Part shown: piece after piece, positions 44,981 to 56,951 of the stretch
Position numbering within the stretch: the stretch's first letter is position 1
Layout: every line of letters begins with the position of its first letter
Assembly (NCBI GenBank): GCA_015178975.1
Contig: WHVD01000086.1
Location: 301,869-365,868 of the forward strand
Direction: 5' to 3'
DNA length: 64,000 nt
Source of the DNA: Hysterangium stoloniferum
Lineage: Eukaryota > Basidiomycota > Agaricomycetes > Hysterangiales > Hysterangiaceae
Translations under genes and position numbers: made by a program
The notes under the pieces: model-generated
Told to the model about the DNA's origin: nothing
The model's input: only the letters and a program-made list of their open reading frames with translations
Database searches by the model: none

Positions 44981-45160
44981 ACCTTTTCTTTGCGGAAATG
45001 TGTTTTGGCTTACGGCAAAGAGTTGAGTATACCGTAGCCAATGACGGGTCTTACTCGGCACCGCGTCTGCCACCCAATTACAGATGCGCTGCTATTAGAT
45101 CTATAGGGGTGGGTATATGCCTATGAAAGTTCAGACTATTATCTTTATAGTCTTTGTTGG

Positions 45161-46069
45161 TTGTATGTTTCTCCACCTCCCCCCTCCTCACCACGAGCGA
45201 TGCTTTCCATCTTACTGAACCAACCCGATGACATCCTTTTTCTTATTCTTGAAATAACAATTGCTGAAGACATTCATAGCATATGCTCGCCAGAATCACC
45301 AGAATCCCTGTTCCCTTCGAGAACTATGCTTGCAGTGCTCCCGAGCGTGTACCGTACATTTCGAACATTGTCAAGAAAAACATTCTCTGAGGCATTTGAA
45401 GAGGATCTCAACAGCCCCGACAAGGAGTGGGTATTCTTTGTCAATGACGATCAAGTGCGATTCGATCGCGTTCAAACATTGGTGATTGATATAGCCTATC
45501 TATTTCTCCGTAGCATACATCAAGCTCTCAGCTTTCTTTGGACTATCGCACCAAAGCTCGTACGAACAAGGGACCATCGATACGATAGGGAGCCTTGCAA
45601 GTTCGAAGGATGCCATAGTTCCAAATTGTAAAGCAGCTGCGTGGATTGCTCGGCATATACTGGAAGATTTATCGTTACGCATGACAAATTCTATTCAATT
45701 GTAAAGATAAACTCTGTAAGTAGAGCAGTGGGGAGGAAGACACTCGAACAAGTCGTGGAGCCCGCAATCATTGAAGCGCACAAGGAACAAAACAGATTCA
45801 CCAAAAGGCACTCCAAAACCACAAGAGTCGCGCTTGAATACCGAAGACGTTATTCTCTTGTCCATGATATTGGCATGGATTTTGGAAACACTCTTGGGAT
45901 GCGCCTTGAATGTTCACTAGTCCACCTTTATTTGCGCTACGCGAAGGTTTTACTCTATTGTAAAAGGTCGCAACTTGTAGACGCAGTGCCACTCAGGAAA
46001 CTCCTGAGTGCGAGTAGACTAACTCTGTTGCTTTTTACTATCGTACAATACCTATTTACTTTATACTAA
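45161..46069 (+). CDS. Hypothetical protein with F-box-like start, exon structure unresolved
   Basis: The first open block (45161-45630) has LNQPDDILFLILEITIAEDI, which looks like an F-box core, then LAVLPSVYRTFRTLSRKTFS. A second block (about 45718-46069) carries RKTLEQVVEPAIIEAHKEQN and ends in a hydrophobic tail (LTLLLFTIVQYLFTLY). They are probably exons of one gene, but I could not find splice sites that keep a long frame between them. F-box proteins recruit substrates to SCF ubiquitin ligases; Agaricomycetes have many. The call is tentative and it may be a decaying gene. Confidence 0.35.
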
Positions 46070-46512
46070 TCTACGTCCATTGTTCTATCTAAATGAGTAT
46101 AACAATGGGCGTATATATCCACAGTCATGTACTACTTAGAATAAGGGCATAATAGGAATCTAATAATAGATTCAAGTAGTCATTGTGCTCGGAGGTAATT
46201 CGACCGTTATTGTTCCCTCTTTACAACCTCGGTCGAATTATCAACGAGTCCAAGTCGTGATATTATTAAAGTGTTGTGTTGATCCCGTGGTAGTGATTTC
46301 GTGAAAACATCGGCAAGATTATTCTTCGATTACACAATCATATCACATTCGTTCACTAGCGTTCTATGTAATGCAAAACCATGAGAGTCTATCTCAGATG
46401 ACAATCACATTTCACAATGTCTTCCGAATGAGAAGTTCTTGAACATAGTGTAGGGGTAGCCTCTCTGATGGCTCAAGTGCTTCGAGAATATTATGCCAAT
46501 ACACATCCTAAG

Positions 46513-47283
46513 TGTTACAACCAGAATTCCCACTGGACTCCAGGCATTAACTTATATGCACCTGCATGCTATATGGACCGATTGTCAGTTCACCGGAATT
46601 CCTGCTGGACTCCATACATCAGACTTGTCCACATTCAACTTCATTACATCATGTATCAGTCACCGGAATACCTGCCGGACCTGTCCCTATCTATGTCCAA
46701 CCTCGTCCCATGCGTCAGTCACCAGACCCCTCTCAGAAAACCCGTCATCGCTCTAACTGAGCCCCATTCCCATTTTAGTCAATGACCTGTCACGATTTGG
46801 ACTCCACTCTGTTCTCTCCCGTTCCTAACACCAAATTTGGTGTTTACTATTCTCATTTTATCTTTTGCTAGTTTCATTTCATTATTACTGGATTTGGTAT
46901 GTTATTCATTCCACGGTCTATATAGTCTGGCAGATGTTGTACATACAATCCAGTCAGAAAATTGGCTTAGATTCCCCCCAATAATCTAATACATTTTCCA
47001 CTCTAAACTCCTCCTTGAATTACACCACTCTCATTAGTCAGAGCCCATGGGCTCCGATGCATCTATCTCTCTTATTTATCTCGACTCCCCGACCTCTCGA
47101 CCCACAACCTCCGACCTACAACCCCTCGACCCACAAACCCTGCCCAGACTCCCCAGGATTCCTGTCTGCCCATCTGAAATTGGATAACACGATCTCACAA
47201 GGGCGCAGCCTATAAGCTGAAGCCAAGTCCTACTGGATTTCCTGTGGGTTTTTCCGGAAACCCACTGTGTATATACCCTAACA
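46513..47283 (+). mobile_element. 5' LTR, Gypsy family 1 (copy E)
   Basis: 771 bp, TGTTACAACC ... ATACCCTAACA, followed by GTATTTTCTGACTAAGAC and a gag ATG, exactly as in copy A. No minisatellite expansion. No 3' LTR follows. Confidence 0.85.
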
Positions 47284-47317
47284 GTATTTTCTGACTAAGA
47301 CTCGCAGATTGTTCAAT

Positions 47318-48064
47318 ATGCCACCAAGAAGAAAAGCGCATGCACAGGCATCATTACCTCAACTGTTGACTCTTCATTCCTCATTAACTTTGTATACCAG
47401 CCAGACACTTGCAAACCAATTGGAATCCATGGAAGAAGCCCATATCGAAGAAGTCCCAGAAAACCAGGATGAATCTGAGCATGAGGACGAATCCATGGCC
47501 CCCAACAAGGGCAAAGGTGCCAAAAATCCTCCGTCCAGCGATCGACTGCCACTTTCAGATCCCACCTCTGAGTATTTAGCAATCACTTTAGAAAGGTTGA
47601 TGAATCATATGCTCAGAGAAGGCAAAAAGAAAGATCCAGAACCCCCACGGTCAAAAGTCAATGCTCCAGAACCCTTCATGGGTTCCAACCCAAACAAACT
47701 CTCTACTTTCCTCATGCAATGTCACTTCAATTTCCACGATCGATCCGCCACATTCTCCACAGACTCCCATAAAGTCAACTATGCACTTTCATACTTGTTG
47801 GGATCCGTGTTGAAATGGTTCGAACCAGCTTTTAGCAGACTTTCCGAGGAAGAGTCGCTCTGGCTCGAAGATTGGGATGCTTTTGTTGAGGAGCTTGAAA
47901 CCAACTTTGGCCTGTATGACCTGACAGGAGAAGCCGAGAACAGTCTCACAAATCTTCGTATGAAGGACACACAGCACATCAGGGAGTATATCGTCCAATT
48001 CAACAACCTTGCAGCTCATTGTCAGTGGGGCGATCCCGCTCTCCACCACCAATTCTATGCCGGT
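47318..48064 (+). pseudogene. Gypsy family 1 gag, open but truncated
   Basis: About 250 codons without a stop: MPPRRKAHAQASLPQLLTLH, MEEAHIEEVPENQDESEHED, then the capsid-like part (YALSYLLGSVLKWFEPAFS, LEDWDAFVEELETNFG). It breaks after HHQFYAGLL, where copy 2 goes on to its zinc knuckle, and joins the duplicated single-copy sequence at 48070. Its intact frame, unlike gag copy 2, serves as the reference for the 1-bp loss and the 19-bp array there. Gag would form the particle shell. Confidence 0.85.
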
Positions 48065-48065
48065 C

Positions 48066-48150
48066 TGCTGTCAATGGATAACAGACAGGATAATGTGACA
48101 CCTTTTAAACAGTGGAACGGTGAGGTAAATTCAGGCGGGGAAGGTAATGA
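48066..48150 (+). repeat. Third copy of the ATGGATAACAGACAGG flank sequence
   Basis: About 80 bp nearly identical to 44898-44975, joined directly to the gag break point. It marks a rearrangement breakpoint shared by the local duplication and the retroelement. Confidence 0.7.
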
Positions 48151-48590
48151 TTGGTAGTCTGCTATGGTGGAGTGGCTTCCAGAGATATCAGAAAATTAGG
48201 TAGATACATTGGTAACCAACTGGACATTAAAATCGAGGAGTGAAGTCATGTGTGGTCACCCGGCCGTCTCCCCTTTGGAAAAACTTTTCAGACACAGCTT
48301 CCCAGACGTTTCTAGTAGCTTGAGTTTCCTCGCGGGCGGCCATTCGTCGCGACTGATATTACTGACAAAACATGCCCAAGGCCTGGAGAGCATATATACC
48401 ATCGTGCACTGAAAGTCATTGACGCTCAACAAGGACTTCACATCTAAACCCACAGGTGCACTTCACCCTCTACCTGCATCGGATGCGTGTTTCGACACGG
48501 TAGCAATATATTTTGTTCTGACGAAAAGGGCAAAAATACGGTCATGACGATGATGGTTACACTGGCCGACATATGTCGGCCGCCACGCAC

Positions 48591-48926
48591 TCACACCGAC
48601 ACATCGATGGAGCGAATACAACAACAAGAGATTGACTCAAGTAAGTAGGTCCCGTGTGAACATCCATTAAGAGGGTTAGGTGAATTGCACTGAATCTGAT
48701 TTGCTCTCATGAGCACAACAAATACATCCACTAGTTTCTCGCCTTTCCAATTATTTGTTTTTACATATGGGAGACTGAGTAAGCCTGCCAGGATCTTTCC
48801 TGACCCAAAATGGTCCTGAATATGAATAACCTTTTTTTGACAAAAAAAGAGGTTGTCCGCACGATGACACAACTCTATGGATAACGTGTTCGTCAAGGTG
48901 TTCTGAAGTTGGTTGGAATTGTCCAT
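48591..48926 (-). pseudogene. Decayed coding fragment, family not recognised
   Basis: Two minus-strand frames overlap, each with protein-like sequence (HIQDHFGSGKILAGLLSLPY in one, DEHVIHRVVSSCGQPLF and KKGYSYSGPFWVR in another). This suggests one coding region with a frameshift. GSGK might recall a nucleotide loop, but I do not trust it. Confidence 0.3.
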
Positions 48927-49175
48927 GGCCCTTCTACGAATTAATTTTTTTTTGCAGAGCAGGAAGTTGCAAAATTCTCAGGCAGAATGCACAACCCTGT
49001 GTACTAGCACTGAGGCTAGTTTGTTATAGGTTTTCGGGAAGCGCTGTAACAGGTGCTTACGAAATCAAGATTGTACATAAGTACGGGCATGAGATCAAGT
49101 ATTCTATTCAGTCGAACATGGGACGCAGCCCTAGCAGACTATGAAACTGGTTTTGTTAGAACAAAAGGTATCTCA

Positions 49176-52100
49176 TTAATCCCTTCCAAGTTGTGCCAAT
49201 TCCAATAATTCAATATGTTGCGTCGCAGACGCCACATTCTCAAATATAGTGTCTCTCCCTAAGAAATCGATAACGCCAGCCTTTTCGAAGACAGCCCTCG
49301 GTCCCGGTCTAAGATGGCATATAAACACATGAACAGCCCGATTCTGAAGTCATCGGCAGACGCATGTCAACTTGTACTTAGAATCGTTTGGAATGACTCA
49401 CCTTGTACGCCCTAAGGAGGTCAAAGAATACTTGTGTCGCCCTGCAAAAAAGAATAAATAATGGAGATTGATTATAATATGGACAACTTACGAAACGTCA
49501 CAGTTTTCCATGTCCGCAAGTTGGAATACTATCACCTGAGCATGTTGTCTCGTTGGGGCTTCTGAAGGATGTCTACGTTCGATTCCATAAATTTCGAGTC
49601 TTCGTAAACGCTCTAAAGTAGGAAGTGAGACAGTTTGCGTGAAGATTAGCAAAAGTGACCTACCTTCCATCAGGGCCGAGTTGGCTGGGAAGAATGTTGA
49701 TTATTTGAATTCCCCAAAATCGAAAGGAATCATACCGAAATTCAAACTCTCTCTTATTTGGACAATTAAAACTCCTGGTAGAGGTTCAACAGCTTCTGTA
49801 TTTTCGTTGATGGGCTTCCATTGGTCAGTTCCAGGTATGCGTCCCTACAAAGAAGATAAAACAAATTAAGGACGAATGTCCTGTGTAAACGTACCAGAAT
49901 TGACATTCTAGTCTGAGAGCTTTCTTTGACAACTAACAACAAGGAAATTGCCACACTTGCGAGAACGCCGACCTCAACATTCCACGCAATCGTGAGGACA
50001 AGAGTAAGTATCACAAGAGATAACTCCATCCAAGCCTTCATACTACACACAAAATAAGATTATGATTTCAATGTGAGATGAATCATAAAGAAGCATACCG
50101 TATGTAGTATTTGATATCGTGCGGAGCTTCTGCAAGCAAACCCCATATAATAACGCATACCCTGTAATAGTTGCGTCAGTTATAGAAGTGATTTTCTCAC
50201 AAGTTGCACGTACATTGATGCGAGAACCACTTTAGGCACATAATATAATGTCTGGAGTAAGAAGAAAGTGGCAAGAAGGACAAGAATGGAGCAAATAATC
50301 GACGCCATCTGAGTACTCGCGCCACAATCGCCATTCAAACGAGACCTACAGGTGCAAATATCAAAAGTATTATTATTATTATGTGCCCCAACAACACCTT
50401 CTTGCTCACCTTGTGATAGTACCATACGCGGGAAGTGTTCCAGGAACGAATGACGCTACGAAGTTTCCTGCACCTATGAAAATTCCAAGTCATTTGATGT
50501 AATTGGTATGATTCCTGAAACATACCAAGGGCAACCAGCTCTCTGTTTGGACTGATCGAATACCCGAATCGCACTGAGTTCTCTTTGGCAGCAGCAACAG
50601 AATCGAGAAATCCAATGACAGATATCAATCTTCAGGTTTGCTGAGTAAGGACAAGACAATTAATTAGTGTATAGGAGAAAATCCCTCACAACGCGGTGGA
50701 GGCAGTTCGCTTGAATAACTTAAAGTTTAGGCCGTTAATTGGGAAAGCGAAAAGCGTTGAGTCTGTCACTGGCTTGACTCGACCGAGAATAGCCACTCCA
50801 GCCTTTTCCCAATCTAAAACTGCGCTTAAAACTAAGGGTGCCTGTTCAGATACAGATACATTTCGTCACAAGAAAGCTGCAGTCTACACACCGGTAAGGA
50901 CGATGACAACTAAGGTCACTTCTGGTATCCATTTGGGCCAATCGAAGCGTTTTGAGGCTGAACGTTTGGCACTTCTGACGACTACCAGTAGTGCCATCGT
51001 GCCAAAGCCAATGGAGGCAGTGAGCCAATGCGCTCGAGGGTCTATGAATATGTACTTGATCAAAAACAGCGCTTTGTTCAAAGTGCTATCCAGGGATTCA
51101 GAAGACGCGGACTGCAAGGCAGAAAGTCCGAATATGGGTATGCATTGATCACTATTCCACTCAATATAGGATATTGTTTACTATTACAGAGATAACTTAC
51201 ATGAAAATGACAATGGCCTTATATGTATCGGAATCAGTGGCTCAATAGATAATATATAGCGGTGAATGCTCACAATGGCAGTCACATAACCTCTCAGAAG
51301 TGCCCGGCTCAGGATGACATCGATGAATCCCAAACGAAATATTCCCAGAAGAAGGGTTATTAATGCCGCCTTAAAGAAATAAATCAAGAAGTAGTTTATC
51401 ACGTTGACAGGTGAACTCACTTGTAATGTAATGATTGTACCGATAGCAATTGCGACATTCTCTGGGTTGCGCTTGATGAAATCTATAAATGGTTGATCAC
51501 TCCCAGCCACTGCCAGACTACCCAAGATATCTTGCACCGCCTGCCCTACAAGTAATGACAGCGCTGCTTCAGGTCCTATGGGATAATTATTAACATAATG
51601 AATAATCTTCATGCCAAATACAAAGAAAGAAGACTCCACTCACCAACGTTAAGTTGGCGAGATGAACCCAGGACACTGTATATAAGACCAGGTATAGAGG
51701 CAGAAAACAAGCCAGTCAAAGGACTGAGTTTCGCCAAGGATGTTGCGTAAGATATGGCTATCAAGCGTTTTAACTTAGTTCCAAAAATAGTTGCACGTAT
51801 TTTGCTTACATTGGGGAACAAGAATGCAAGCGAGTGTCACGCCTGCCAGAAAATCGCCTCCTAGCCTAGAGGTGCAACAAACACGATTGATTATCTCGTC
51901 CACATGCGATAGATGAAACGAGGAATGCTTGCAGTTTTAGAGAGTAATTCGGGATCCATATTGTACCTGTGAAAGCCATTAACTCTTAATCTCCAATATC
52001 GGTGTCATGACGAAAACAGGACCAACCTGGAAGATAGTATCCACTGCGTAGCTTAAGCATACGCCACCATGTATGATTTTTTTTCAACGTAGCAACTAGA

Positions 52101-52290
52101 CATGCTTGGAAAGAATGCCACGTCATCTCATGGAGGAAGCAAAATCACCTTGCTCGCCAGTTTCAACATCGGAAAACAGACCCTCCCCTCGTATAGAAGA
52201 TGGTCGAGCTTGTAACGAGTCGCGCTCTCTATCACTTGTTCCAAAAGGTAGAGAAGGCTGGGGAATGCTTGTATCACTAGTGTTAGCCAT
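49176..52290 (-). CDS. SulP-family anion (sulfate) transporter with STAS domain
   Basis: About 17 short GT-AG introns. Read in order: LRSGYYLP, then GDFLAGVTLACILVPQ joined to SISYATSLAKLSPLTGLFSA and GLIYSVLGSSRQLNVGPE (the SulP signature region). Then SLLVGQAVQDILGSLAV, AALITLLLGIFRLGFIDVIL, DWPKWIPEVTLVVIVLTG, SVIGFLDSVAAAKENS, RELVALGAGNFVASFVPGTL and SRLNGDCGASTQMASIICSI, then LAEAPHDIKYYIRMKAWMEL. The C-terminal STAS domain has LRRLEIYGIERRHPSEAP and VIVFQLADMENCDVSATQVF. It ends at TAA 49176-49178. SulP proteins move sulfate or related anions with protons; the RIPGTDQW linker recalls the yeast YPR003C type. The region after SSMR (52123) needs a 1-bp correction to join WHSFQACLVATL, and the junction before GDFLAG is unclear, so the N-terminus is uncertain. 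Confidence 0.88.
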
Positions 52291-52610
52291 GGTCCTCAAG
52301 CTTGGAGATCGTTGTATGGGCTGTGTGGGCGGAGTAATGACGCCCACCAATATATCGGATCTACAGGCGAGGCTTCCTCGAGGCTTACCAAAAACTGCTC
52401 AAAAGGTTTTATTCAACAAGATACAGCATGTACGGTAAATGGTCAAGTGTCCACTTGGTGACCACAGACGTTGAAGGACTGCTTATGTAAGTGAGGGAGA
52501 ATTGAAGTATGGAGGAACTAGCTACTCAATTTCTCTTTGTATCAAGAGTTGTGTATGTAAGACCTTTTGGCAATTATATGTTTTGTACAGAGGAGGCTGG
52601 CTCTCAAATA

Positions 52611-53124
52611 TTATTCCAATGCCATTCTCAACACCTCCGGCACCAGACCCGCATCCCCATCCAATTGCTCCAGCTTCTCACCAACCGTCATTGTCTCCGG
52701 ATCTTCTTCCCCAAACGCTATTTGACATACCTGCCCAGGTCCTTTTTTGTATCTCCAGGGCTTGGTTAACTTTATTTCATTCTCGCTAATGAGAATTTCG
52801 ACTGGGTCCTCGGTGATTCCGGCCTGAGAAGGATGGAGGTGTACTCGGTGGTCTGGGATCGTGACATAAGCCGACAGAGTCAGATAATAGCCCACCTCAA
52901 GTCTACCTGCCTGTAAATATCTAAACGCCGTGCGGCGTGGCGCCACAAAGTGAAAGGACGAAGCCTGGGGACCAAGATTTTGGGTCCTTCAGGCGGTTGT
53001 GAGGGGCGCACGCTATAAGCTTTTGGTACGGACGATATTCGGGGCACAACATGAGTTTCTGATCATCAAATCGTGTCCACTTCAAATTTAGCACTATATA
53101 GGAGCTTATTTCGAGTATGTACAT
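52611..53124 (-). CDS. Hypothetical protein, probably the last exon(s) of a larger gene
   Basis: The frame ending at 52611 reads APRRTAFRYLQAGRLEVGYY, AYVTIPDHRVHLHPSQAG and FGEEDPETMTVGEKLEQLDG, has balanced composition and ends VLRMALE. An upstream frame (52921-53124, LKWTRFDDQKLMLCPEYRPY) overlaps it and is probably an earlier exon joined by an intron near 52960-53000 (acceptor ccccag). No family is recognised. It lies upstream of the SulP gene on the same strand. Confidence 0.4.
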
Positions 53125-53129
53125 ACATT

Positions 53130-54180
53130 GAACAACAAATGGGGCGCGTATCTCGTCACTATGTCTGCAAATAGAATCATGGTCTAATAATATTCAATGT
53201 TACATTTTATTCGGAAGAACTCTAAGATATACGTTGCTGGTAGCCACGTTTGTAGACTAATGTCGAGCAGGTTCAAAGTTTGATGCGTTGAAGTATATAC
53301 CTCCATTTGCTCGTAAAATCAGTGTTGAATATGCACTAAGTGACATCGGTCCATAACTGATCTGAGGGATGCGTTGTGCGGTTTGTCAGCTGGGGACATA
53401 TATCACAATCAGATATTGGCAGACTCGGGCATACATACTTACGTGCGGCAACTCGTTGCATCGCTTAAGAACGTCCAGATCTGACCGCCGACATGCCGAG
53501 GGGTACCCAAGGGTGATCGTCAGGGTAACCTACCATCTGGCCTATGCCGGTGCCGATAGGGAAAACACCTTATGGATAGTACTAATGTTTATCTGATATC
53601 CGCACATGAAACACGCCACGATATTGTATGGCGACGGCCTAGACTCACCTCATAGCACGTGTTTGGTTGCGAACGCATATTATCTGCTCACTGGAGAATT
53701 ATGCGTATGATCGAGTAGATCAATCTCTGAGCTTAAAATTGTCGGCATACACACAGCGGGTGAAGCCTGGTATCATAACCAGGAAGCGTGAATAGCCCGG
53801 CGATGGATTTCGCATGGAAGGAGATTTCACTTTTAACCTGGAAGTCATCTTGTGGTACAAAATCTTTATGTAAATGAAGGCAGAAATTTTACCAATGCCC
53901 CGAAATATCAAGCAAAAAATACAACAGTCATACAGTCCAACATACTTACTTCGGAATTTCCAAGAAGCCAGAGAAATGTTGAGACATGAGTAAATTGATC
54001 CGGACGGCTACCAACCAAGTTCCTCATTCTAGGGACATTGTGGTAGGTCTAGAGCCCTGGAGCCTCTCATATCAGAATAAGAGTACATCTTCCCAGCCCT
54101 TGAAACCAATTTACTAATAATAGTCTCCAAGATGATGGAGACGTGACAGTGTACTGATAAGTGTACATTTCGGCAATTTC
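53130..54180. other. No gene recognised
   Basis: Short frames on both strands without family signals. Possibly upstream exons of the 52611 gene. Confidence 0.35.
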
Positions 54181-54182
54181 TC

Positions 54183-54269
54183 GTGCCGCTAATCATCCGT
54201 TAGTCAACGTATAAAAGGAGAAGACATTACCAAGCCCTCAACTAAAAATCGAGACAGCCTGCTCTTAAA
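54183..54269 (+). promoter_or_regulatory. Core promoter of peptide member 2
   Basis: GTGCCGCTAATC at 54183-54194, TATAAAAGGAGAA from 54210 (60 bp before ATG), AAGCCCTCAACTAAAAATCG from 54232 and CCTGCTCTT just before ATG. Compare 31646-31745: same blocks, same order, same spacing within a few bases. Confidence 0.7.
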
Positions 54270-54482
54270 ATGATCCCATTCAAAGCCCTCATTTTCTTAA
54301 CCATTGCCTTCATTACCGCACAAACCATTGCTACGGCAATTCCACAGCCCGGAGAACTTACCTCCCGTAATGATAAACGCTCCTGCCCATATTGCAGAAT
54401 AAGTGGACGGCTTTGTATGATTGATGGTGTTTGCCGGTGTTGCTGTAAGCGCATATGTGTAAAGGATGAATCCAAAGTCTAA
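54270..54482 (+). CDS. Small secreted cysteine-rich peptide, member 2
   Basis: 70 residues, single exon. Signal peptide MIPFKALIFLTIAFITAQTI then ATAIPQP, nearly that of member 1. A dibasic site (NDKR) stands right before the first cysteine, as a Kex2 cleavage site would, giving a mature peptide of about 33 residues. Its cysteines, C-X2-C-X6-C-X5-C-X-C-C-C-X3-C, overlay those of member 1 from the second on. The residues between are quite different, so the cysteine frame and the leader are conserved while the loops change. Function unknown. Unlike the pair near 30 kb it is on the plus strand, 23 kb away. Confidence 0.75.
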   Translation: MIPFKALIFLTIAFITAQTIATAIPQPGELTSRNDKRSCPYCRISGRLCMIDGVCRCCCKRICVKDESKV

Positions 54483-54489
54483 TTACTAT

Positions 54490-56297
54490 AACGTTTTTAC
54501 AGATGATTGAATGTGATAAAGACCGAAAGGGGAGGGTAGGGGAAGGGAGGGAGGCTGCTCTCCCAGAAAAGTGGCATAATTTGGTAGAATGGTGTTATAT
54601 GCGGGGGAGGCATTTGAAGTTTCACTTTCTTTAATATACCACCACTCCGCCAAATATCGGCGGAGTGAAATTGATATGAGACGTATATCGCTGAAAATCC
54701 CAATAAACGCACGTACCGGTACTTCGCGCACACTCCATATCCCTGCTTTTGGTTATTGAAGGCGAATAACTGTAAACAATGAATGTAAAATGGTTCATAA
54801 TTGCACAGAGAGTTAAAGTGACCACCGGGTTTGGCAAACGATGGCAGAACCTATTTTTCTGTAAATGTCTGTCACATTCTCTGCAGTGTAGTTAGTATGC
54901 ATATACTCTCGGATACAGTCCAATGTGGATGATATCATGACCACAGGACCTGAGAAGCCCGTGGAGGAAGCCCCATGGACCTCATGAAGCTTTGTCATCG
55001 CGCTTTAATCCAAAGAAACTCCCGAAATTCTGGCCAAATTCGACCTCTCATCTATATACAGCCGACTCCCTTATAATGTTAGAATTAAGCTCGCGAGAAC
55101 AGAGAGCAATAAGGTTCCGTTTGTCTATTTGGCCGTAAGGCAAACGAATGGCTAGATAAATGGACTCTTACTTATGCAAAACAACAGGAATACTAAAATA
55201 GAGAACAAAAGAACAAAAGGGGAGAGACAAAAGGCTTGACAATGGTGCGCGCAAACCTTTGATTACCTAAGCGGAACGAATGCGTAATCAGCTTGTTAAA
55301 TTCCAACATATAACACATACCGGCATAACCCATACTCCCTCATAACCCATAGCTTTTTCAGTTTCCCAACTTGGTTTGCAGGGATTTCATACCTCAATCC
55401 CATAACTCTCCCATTACACAACCCATACATGTACTTAGATAATGCAAGTGAACTGCTAAATTAGGAAATCATATTACATAATCCTTGGTTCACCATCAAC
55501 TTCTATTATGAAACCTCTTGACATTATAAAAAGGGCTTAGCAAAGCTTCCAGATCAGATTCGAGAAAGGAAAGCCAAGCTTATGGCCGAGTTAAAGGCTG
55601 GTCAGCCAATATCAGAGGTTGATCAGGAGTGGCTAGATGGCAATGGAAATTTAATTGACAAAGAATGGGTAGTAGAGACCTTGGACAATGCATAATTATG
55701 AATGAGGGATTGAAAGGTTGGGTTTGCAGGACAAAACTGTTGTGCAGAAGTTACAGATGCTTGCAGGAAGTTGTTAGAATACGATAATGTGATTAATCGT
55801 AATCTCATATCTCATCTTGTGACTGTATAGGTTCTGGCTGGTTCACACATGTGATTGTTATATTTAGTTTAGTGTTCACTAGATCCGTAGCATGTTCATG
55901 CACAGACCAGTGCACAGACCATGTATACTAGTATATAACTAGTTCAGATGAGGAGTAGATCCCTCATCTGAAAGCCTAGTAATATCACCGGTTAAGCATC
56001 TACTCGCTCTACTCTGAGTGGCTACGTTTCAACAGTAGAGAGTCCTCGTACTGTGATCACCAGGCTAGCAGATTATTCGAACAGAAGTTATGGGAAAAGT
56101 GATCCCCCTTCAAAAAAGAGAAAGCATAGGGATTTAAAATTTTGTGTGATTTATGTACATACTGGACTCTATTCTTTGTAGGTCCCAACACTGCAGAATC
56201 TGCAAACATGTGATCTTGTGAGAAAATCAAGCTGCCTGCAAAATTTCCGAAAAAGACTCTTGCACAGTGGATTGAAATTCTTGATTGGTATCATGCC
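54490..56297. other. Intergenic, no gene recognised
   Basis: Contains short frames only. A helical-looking stretch near 55560-55690 (ERKAKLMAELKAG type) is not linked to a full gene. Confidence 0.4.
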
Positions 56298-56926
56298 TGT
56301 GAAGAGTAGTGGAAGTTCTAACCGTTCTATATACGAAGGATATCGACTGTTTAGGTACGACACTAAGATGTATTGACTGTCGAAGTCTAATACAGAATGA
56401 ACGTGTATTGACTACTTAGTTCAATACGGTAGAGGGAAGTAGCTATCTAGAATAAGGTAGAGAGCTAAAACGAATAAGTAGAATCGACTGTCAAGTGCGG
56501 TTCTGAATGACTCCTCGAGAGTAAAGTAGAGTACAAGAGAGTCAAATAATAGAGTAGCGTGGATGTGGTCCACGCAAGTTGAGATAAGGATTGAGTTTCA
56601 ACTGGTACAGTTCGAAACTCTGATAGAGTAGATAGCTAAAGCCCGTCTGTGACAGTCGAGACGATACACCAATCACAACTTACAGGACACTAATGGGTGT
56701 CTGGGTAAGTTGTGGTTGCGGTGTAAAAAGTGTCTGAGTTCTAAACTATGGGCGCTAGAATACATAAGTCTGGCGTGTGTGTGCCCACAAGAGTCGATGT
56801 ACTGCATACATAGGTTGTCGAACTAATTATATATATAATAAAAGAGAGAAATAGAAATAATAAAGGAGATATAGTAAGAGCTCATCCGACTATATTTCCT
56901 GAGTGTATTTCGCCATACCTCTCACA
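56298..56926. mobile_element. Solo LTR, TGTGAAGAG family
   Basis: 629 bp, TGTGAAGAGTAGTGG ... ATACCTCTCACA. Flanks ATGCC (56293-56297) and GTGCC (56927-56931) differ by one transition, an aged 5-bp target duplication. Relative of 35544-35947. It sits just beyond the end of the minus-strand ORF at 56952. Confidence 0.8.
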
Positions 56927-56951
56927 GTGCCCCCCAGGTCGAAGAGCTATG

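Noticed and set aside
48591-48926. NTP-binding protein (GSGK)
   Set aside because: The motif stands alone, and a second frame across the same DNA looks at least as protein-like.
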